Assembly (NCBI GenBank): GCA_030527885.1
Contig: JAUMZY010000003.1
Location: 1-64,000 of the forward strand
DNA: 64,000 bases
Origin: Corynebacterium sp.
Lineage (GTDB): Bacteria > Actinomycetota > Actinomycetes > Mycobacteriales > Mycobacteriaceae
Reading direction: 5' to 3'
Shown here in pieces: positions 63,491-64,000 of the stretch (position 1 is its first letter; each line of letters opens with the position of its first letter). The notes below the pieces were generated by a model. The model had not been told where the DNA came from. It searched no databases and saw only the letters and a list, made by a program, of their open reading frames with translations. The position numbers and the translations under genes were made by a program.

Positions 63491-64000
63491 TTACGCACGC
63501 GAAGCATAGTGCGAAAGGTAATCGGCATGTACCACAGGACGCTGCATATCCGGTGGTAACACACTGGTTCGCTTGCCAAGAATCTCCGCCAGCAGCGCCG
63601 AATCGTAGGCCACTTCACCCCGGCCAATGATGGCGCCTTCTGGCCCAATGATTTCCACGATCTCCCCGGCGTGAAAATCCCCGTAGACCTCGATGATTCC
63701 CACCGGCAGCAGTGAGGAACCACCACTGGTAACGGCGGCCACCGCGCCGGCGTCGATCCGCAGAGTTCCACCGGTATCAGCAGCATGTAGGGCCCAGAAT
63801 TTCCATGCGGATAGCCGGTTTTCCTTGGGGTGAAATACCGTGCCAACCTGGGCGTCAGAAAGAGCGGCCGCAATGTTATCCGCGCTGGTCAGCAGCACTG
63901 GGACACCGCCGCGGGAAGCGATTCTGGCGGCGGACACTTTCGAGGCCATGCCACCAGTTCCCACTTCCCCACCGTCGCCCGCTACGACAGTTTTAAGGTC
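63491..64000 (-). CDS. proB: Glutamate 5-kinase, C-terminal part
   Basis: First step of proline synthesis, phosphorylating glutamate. The visible 169 codons start outside the window and include [15 protein letters not shown] (the C-terminal kinase motif) and then a PUA domain ([36 protein letters not shown]). The stop lies at 63491-63493. The N-terminal half is outside the window. Confidence 0.95.
   Translation of the reverse strand, partial: DLKTVVAGDGGEVGTGGMASKVSAARIASRGGVPVLLTSADNIAAALSDAQVGTVFHPKENRLSAWKFWALHAADTGGTLRIDAGAVAAVTSGGSSLLPVGIIEVYGDFHAGEIVEIIGPEGAIIGRGEVAYDSALLAEILGKRTSVLPPDMQRPVVHADYLSHYASRA

Noticed and set aside
1..64000. CRISPR array, rRNA, tRNA, prophage or insertion sequence
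   Set aside because: No regular spacer array, no rRNA-like stretch, no cloverleaf with expected arms, no integrase or transposase protein was seen in any frame.

Overview
This window is a mycolate-type actinobacterial chromosome segment, almost certainly Corynebacterium and probably near the C. diphtheriae group. The evidence is two mycolyltransferase (antigen 85 fold) genes, an HtaA-type haem-binding surface protein, an AecD-type C-S lyase, a MhuD-like haem monooxygenase, a glyS-arsR-zur block, a dimeric glycyl-tRNA synthetase, GpgP next to rsfS-nadD, and a ComEC with no C-terminal hydrolase domain. Both ends cut genes: a hypothetical gene on the left and proB on the right.

Layout. Positions 1-16 kb are a conserved housekeeping block read mostly leftward, in an order familiar from mycobacteria: glyS; arsR-zur (divergent, zinc control); an iron-transporter-like gene, uppS, recO, era; pdxY; a CBS/CorC membrane protein, ybeY, phoH, rsmE, dnaJ; hrcA, hemW. 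Positions 16-48 kb are the accessory section: fadD; malQ; small membrane proteins with dcp; a carboxylesterase with a maltokinase-like protein; idi; a lipoprotein; aecD; a five-component oligopeptide/nickel-type ABC importer encoded in four genes; hydrolases; an ADP-ribosylglycohydrolase; an AEC transporter; two mycolyltransferases flanking a TetR/reductase pair and a bPH/MhuD pair; a secreted protein; and a GTPase/Roadblock module with a frameshifted lipoprotein gene. Positions 48-64 kb return to conserved order: lepA, a PemK-like gene, rpsT, a Tat-exported dioxygenase, an RhtB exporter, an ankyrin protein, holA, comEC-comEA, degV, gpgP-rsfS, nadD, proA, an htaA-like gene and proB.

Main observations. 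First, the 11-mer GCTT[A/T]TCGACG occurs exactly 20 times, on both strands, against well under one expected by chance. Half of the copies are intergenic, most within about 10 bases of a stop codon, and one pair of inverted cores builds a hairpin at 43584-43627. It behaves like a DNA-uptake-type or other genome-wide signal, and comEC/comEA lie in the same window. Second, 45.0-48.3 kb holds a compact small-GTPase/Roadblock module resembling a Streptomyces conservon without its histidine kinase. Its first Roadblock gene ends at a TGA followed in the same frame by a long disordered tail. Third, a MhuD-like haem-degrading enzyme with all three key residues sits next to palindromic DNA with a DtxR-like half site.

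No rRNA, tRNA, CRISPR array, prophage or intact insertion sequence was found. All gene assignments come from reading the sequence and from family knowledge; nothing was searched or computed.
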